Assembly: GCA_014055525.1 (NCBI GenBank)
Contig: WIAH01000024.1
Span: 1-40,776, forward strand
Direction: 5' to 3'
From: Nitrospira sp. CR1.3
GTDB taxonomy: Bacteria > Nitrospirota > Nitrospiria > Nitrospirales > Nitrospiraceae
DNA: 40,776 bases
The notes under the pieces: model-generated
Database searches by the model: none
The model's input: only the letters and a program-made list of their open reading frames with translations
Told to the model about the DNA's origin: nothing
Shown here: piece by piece, positions 40,009-40,776 of the stretch
How positions within the stretch are numbered: position 1 is the stretch's first letter
Layout: every line of letters starts with the position of its first letter
Program-made: the position numbers and the translations under genes

Positions 40009-40403
40009 GGGTCTTTCTCGACACCAACGTTCTGGTCAGTGCGTACACCGCGCGCGGCATTTGCGCCGACCTCCTGCGCTACATCCTGGCCGAGCATGCA
40101 TTGCTCACAGGGGAGGTCAACCTCGTTGAACTGCGGCACGTGTTGCGGGATCGGTTCCACGCGTCACCAGAGCTGATCGCCGCCGTCGAAGCGGAGCTCC
40201 GCGATGAAACGATCGTTCCGAAGCCCGCGAAGCCTTCACCGCTTCCCATTCGCGATCCTGATGACCGGTGGGTGCTTGCGTCGGCGGTCGAGGGCCATGC
40301 CGATCTGCTGGTCACGGGAGACCAAGACCTCCTGGCGGTCGCGCGTCAGGCTCCGCTCGCCATCGTCGATCCGCGCGGCTGCTGGGATCGTCTCCGCGAG
40401 TAG
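40005..40403 (+). CDS. PIN-domain toxin (VapC-like)
   Basis: 132 residues, GTG start. The acidic residues of a PIN RNase are Asp6 in VFLDTN, Glu42 in NLVELRHVL, Asp87 in DPDDRWVL and Asp106 or 108 in VTGDQDLL. The pattern DTNVLVSA...LVTGDQDLL matches the PIN_3/PilT-type group that pairs with RHH antitoxins. Such toxins cleave tRNA or rRNA. All four acidic positions are intact, so it is likely active. Placed at the edge of an accessory region, like many such modules. Confidence 0.88.
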   Translation: MRVFLDTNVLVSAYTARGICADLLRYILAEHALLTGEVNLVELRHVLRDRFHASPELIAAVEAELRDETIVPKPAKPSPLPIRDPDDRWVLASAVEGHADLLVTGDQDLLAVARQAPLAIVDPRGCWDRLRE

Positions 40404-40776
40404 CGGTGCCGCTCCGTATGGTGGCGCCGGCAAGAGTCTTTTCTCAGGAACACGATGGATGAATCTTCAGACAAACAGGGGAGAAGATGGGGGTCTTGAT
40501 CTTGCACTTCTCCAGGCAATCAAGCGGGAGGGGGGGTGTAAACTCAAGAACTGACCCCACTTAGCAGGCCGCAGGTCAACATCGTCGCCCGATAGCAGTC
40601 TCGCCGCAGCCTTGGCTCATGCGCAGGAGGGACTGGCTCCGGCAGCGCCGGTGCCTTGTATCTTGGACCGAGTACGGCAATGATACGGCGCATCATCAAC
40701 TCGGGCGTGATAGGCCGACGGTGCCGAGGTCCGCAGAGACCGGGGGACAGCCAAGGTCGTCATGCCCTTTACCGGT
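40404..40776. other. Gene-free accessory stretch at window end
   Basis: No gene can be supported. ACTCAAGAACTGACCCC (40541-40557) resembles short tails I associate with transposon-linked repeats, and the minus strand from 40770 to about 40560 carries weakly coding-like sequence. Both could be mobile-element remnants; neither is diagnostic. Confidence 0.35.

Noticed and set aside
1..40776. CRISPR array or defence island
   Set aside because: No regularly spaced direct repeats with unique spacers and no cas, restriction or known defence genes; only the RHH/PIN pair is of that kind.

Overview
The window reads as a chromosomal segment of a Nitrospira-like bacterium (phylum Nitrospirota). This rests on protein character and layout, not on any search: one run argD-argF-argG-argH / small lipoprotein / B12-type radical SAM / lysA-dapA-dapB, an LL-diaminopimelate aminotransferase (dapL) elsewhere in the window, short-form transaldolase, two PilZ proteins, and a 124-bp palindromic intergenic repeat of a kind I associate with Nitrospira genomes. 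The sequence is GC-rich, genes are tightly packed on both strands with many 4-base ATGA/GTGA overlaps, and several promoters lie directly on top of the start codon.

Layout. 1-660 is the scarred edge of an integrated element: an IS21-like terminus (78-127) abuts the truncated, frameshifted 3' end of a tyrosine recombinase gene (126-541), followed by the 3' part of a tRNA-Arg(UCG) gene (613-658), the usual attachment core for such integrases. 660-10450 is housekeeping and envelope material: a 48-residue membrane peptide, a Pal-like lipoprotein with a clear terminator, PilZ, msrA, ttcA, a zinc-metallopeptidase/ATP-grasp gene pair, an outer-membrane barrel, gpmA and several unknowns. 10500-20561 is the arginine/lysine block, apparently one long transcription unit from a promoter at 10500-10528. 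20562-24460 holds small metal-binding and lipoprotein genes, talC, a type-5-like uracil-DNA glycosylase and a lytic transglycosylase. 24473-28455 pairs a glycerate kinase with a large PEP-synthase/rifampin-phosphotransferase-like enzyme. 28617-30956 is rmuC, a MazG-like pyrophosphohydrolase and a zinc-ribbon PilZ protein. 31089-33774 (minus strand) is folK-panC and dapL. 33902-39333 contains a class-I glutamine amidotransferase, a PmtA-like methyltransferase, unknown envelope proteins and a seven-repeat Asp-box propeller lipoprotein. 39751-40403 is a ribbon-helix-helix/PIN toxin-antitoxin pair with a palindrome over its -10 box; the last 370 bases hold no gene I can support.

How they fit. dapA and dapB make tetrahydrodipicolinate, dapL converts it in one step to LL-DAP, and lysA decarboxylates meso-DAP; dapF is not in the window. 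argD-F-G-H covers ornithine to arginine. Envelope themes recur: Pal, an LptM-like lipoprotein, a BamE-like lipoprotein, lytic transglycosylase and the ATP-grasp/peptidase pair. The best candidates for undescribed biology are the metallopeptidase-ATP-grasp pair (4914-6994), the radical SAM protein with a STAS-like tail inside the arginine/lysine operon (15658-17568), the leaderless promoter class, and the hairpin-forming intergenic repeats.
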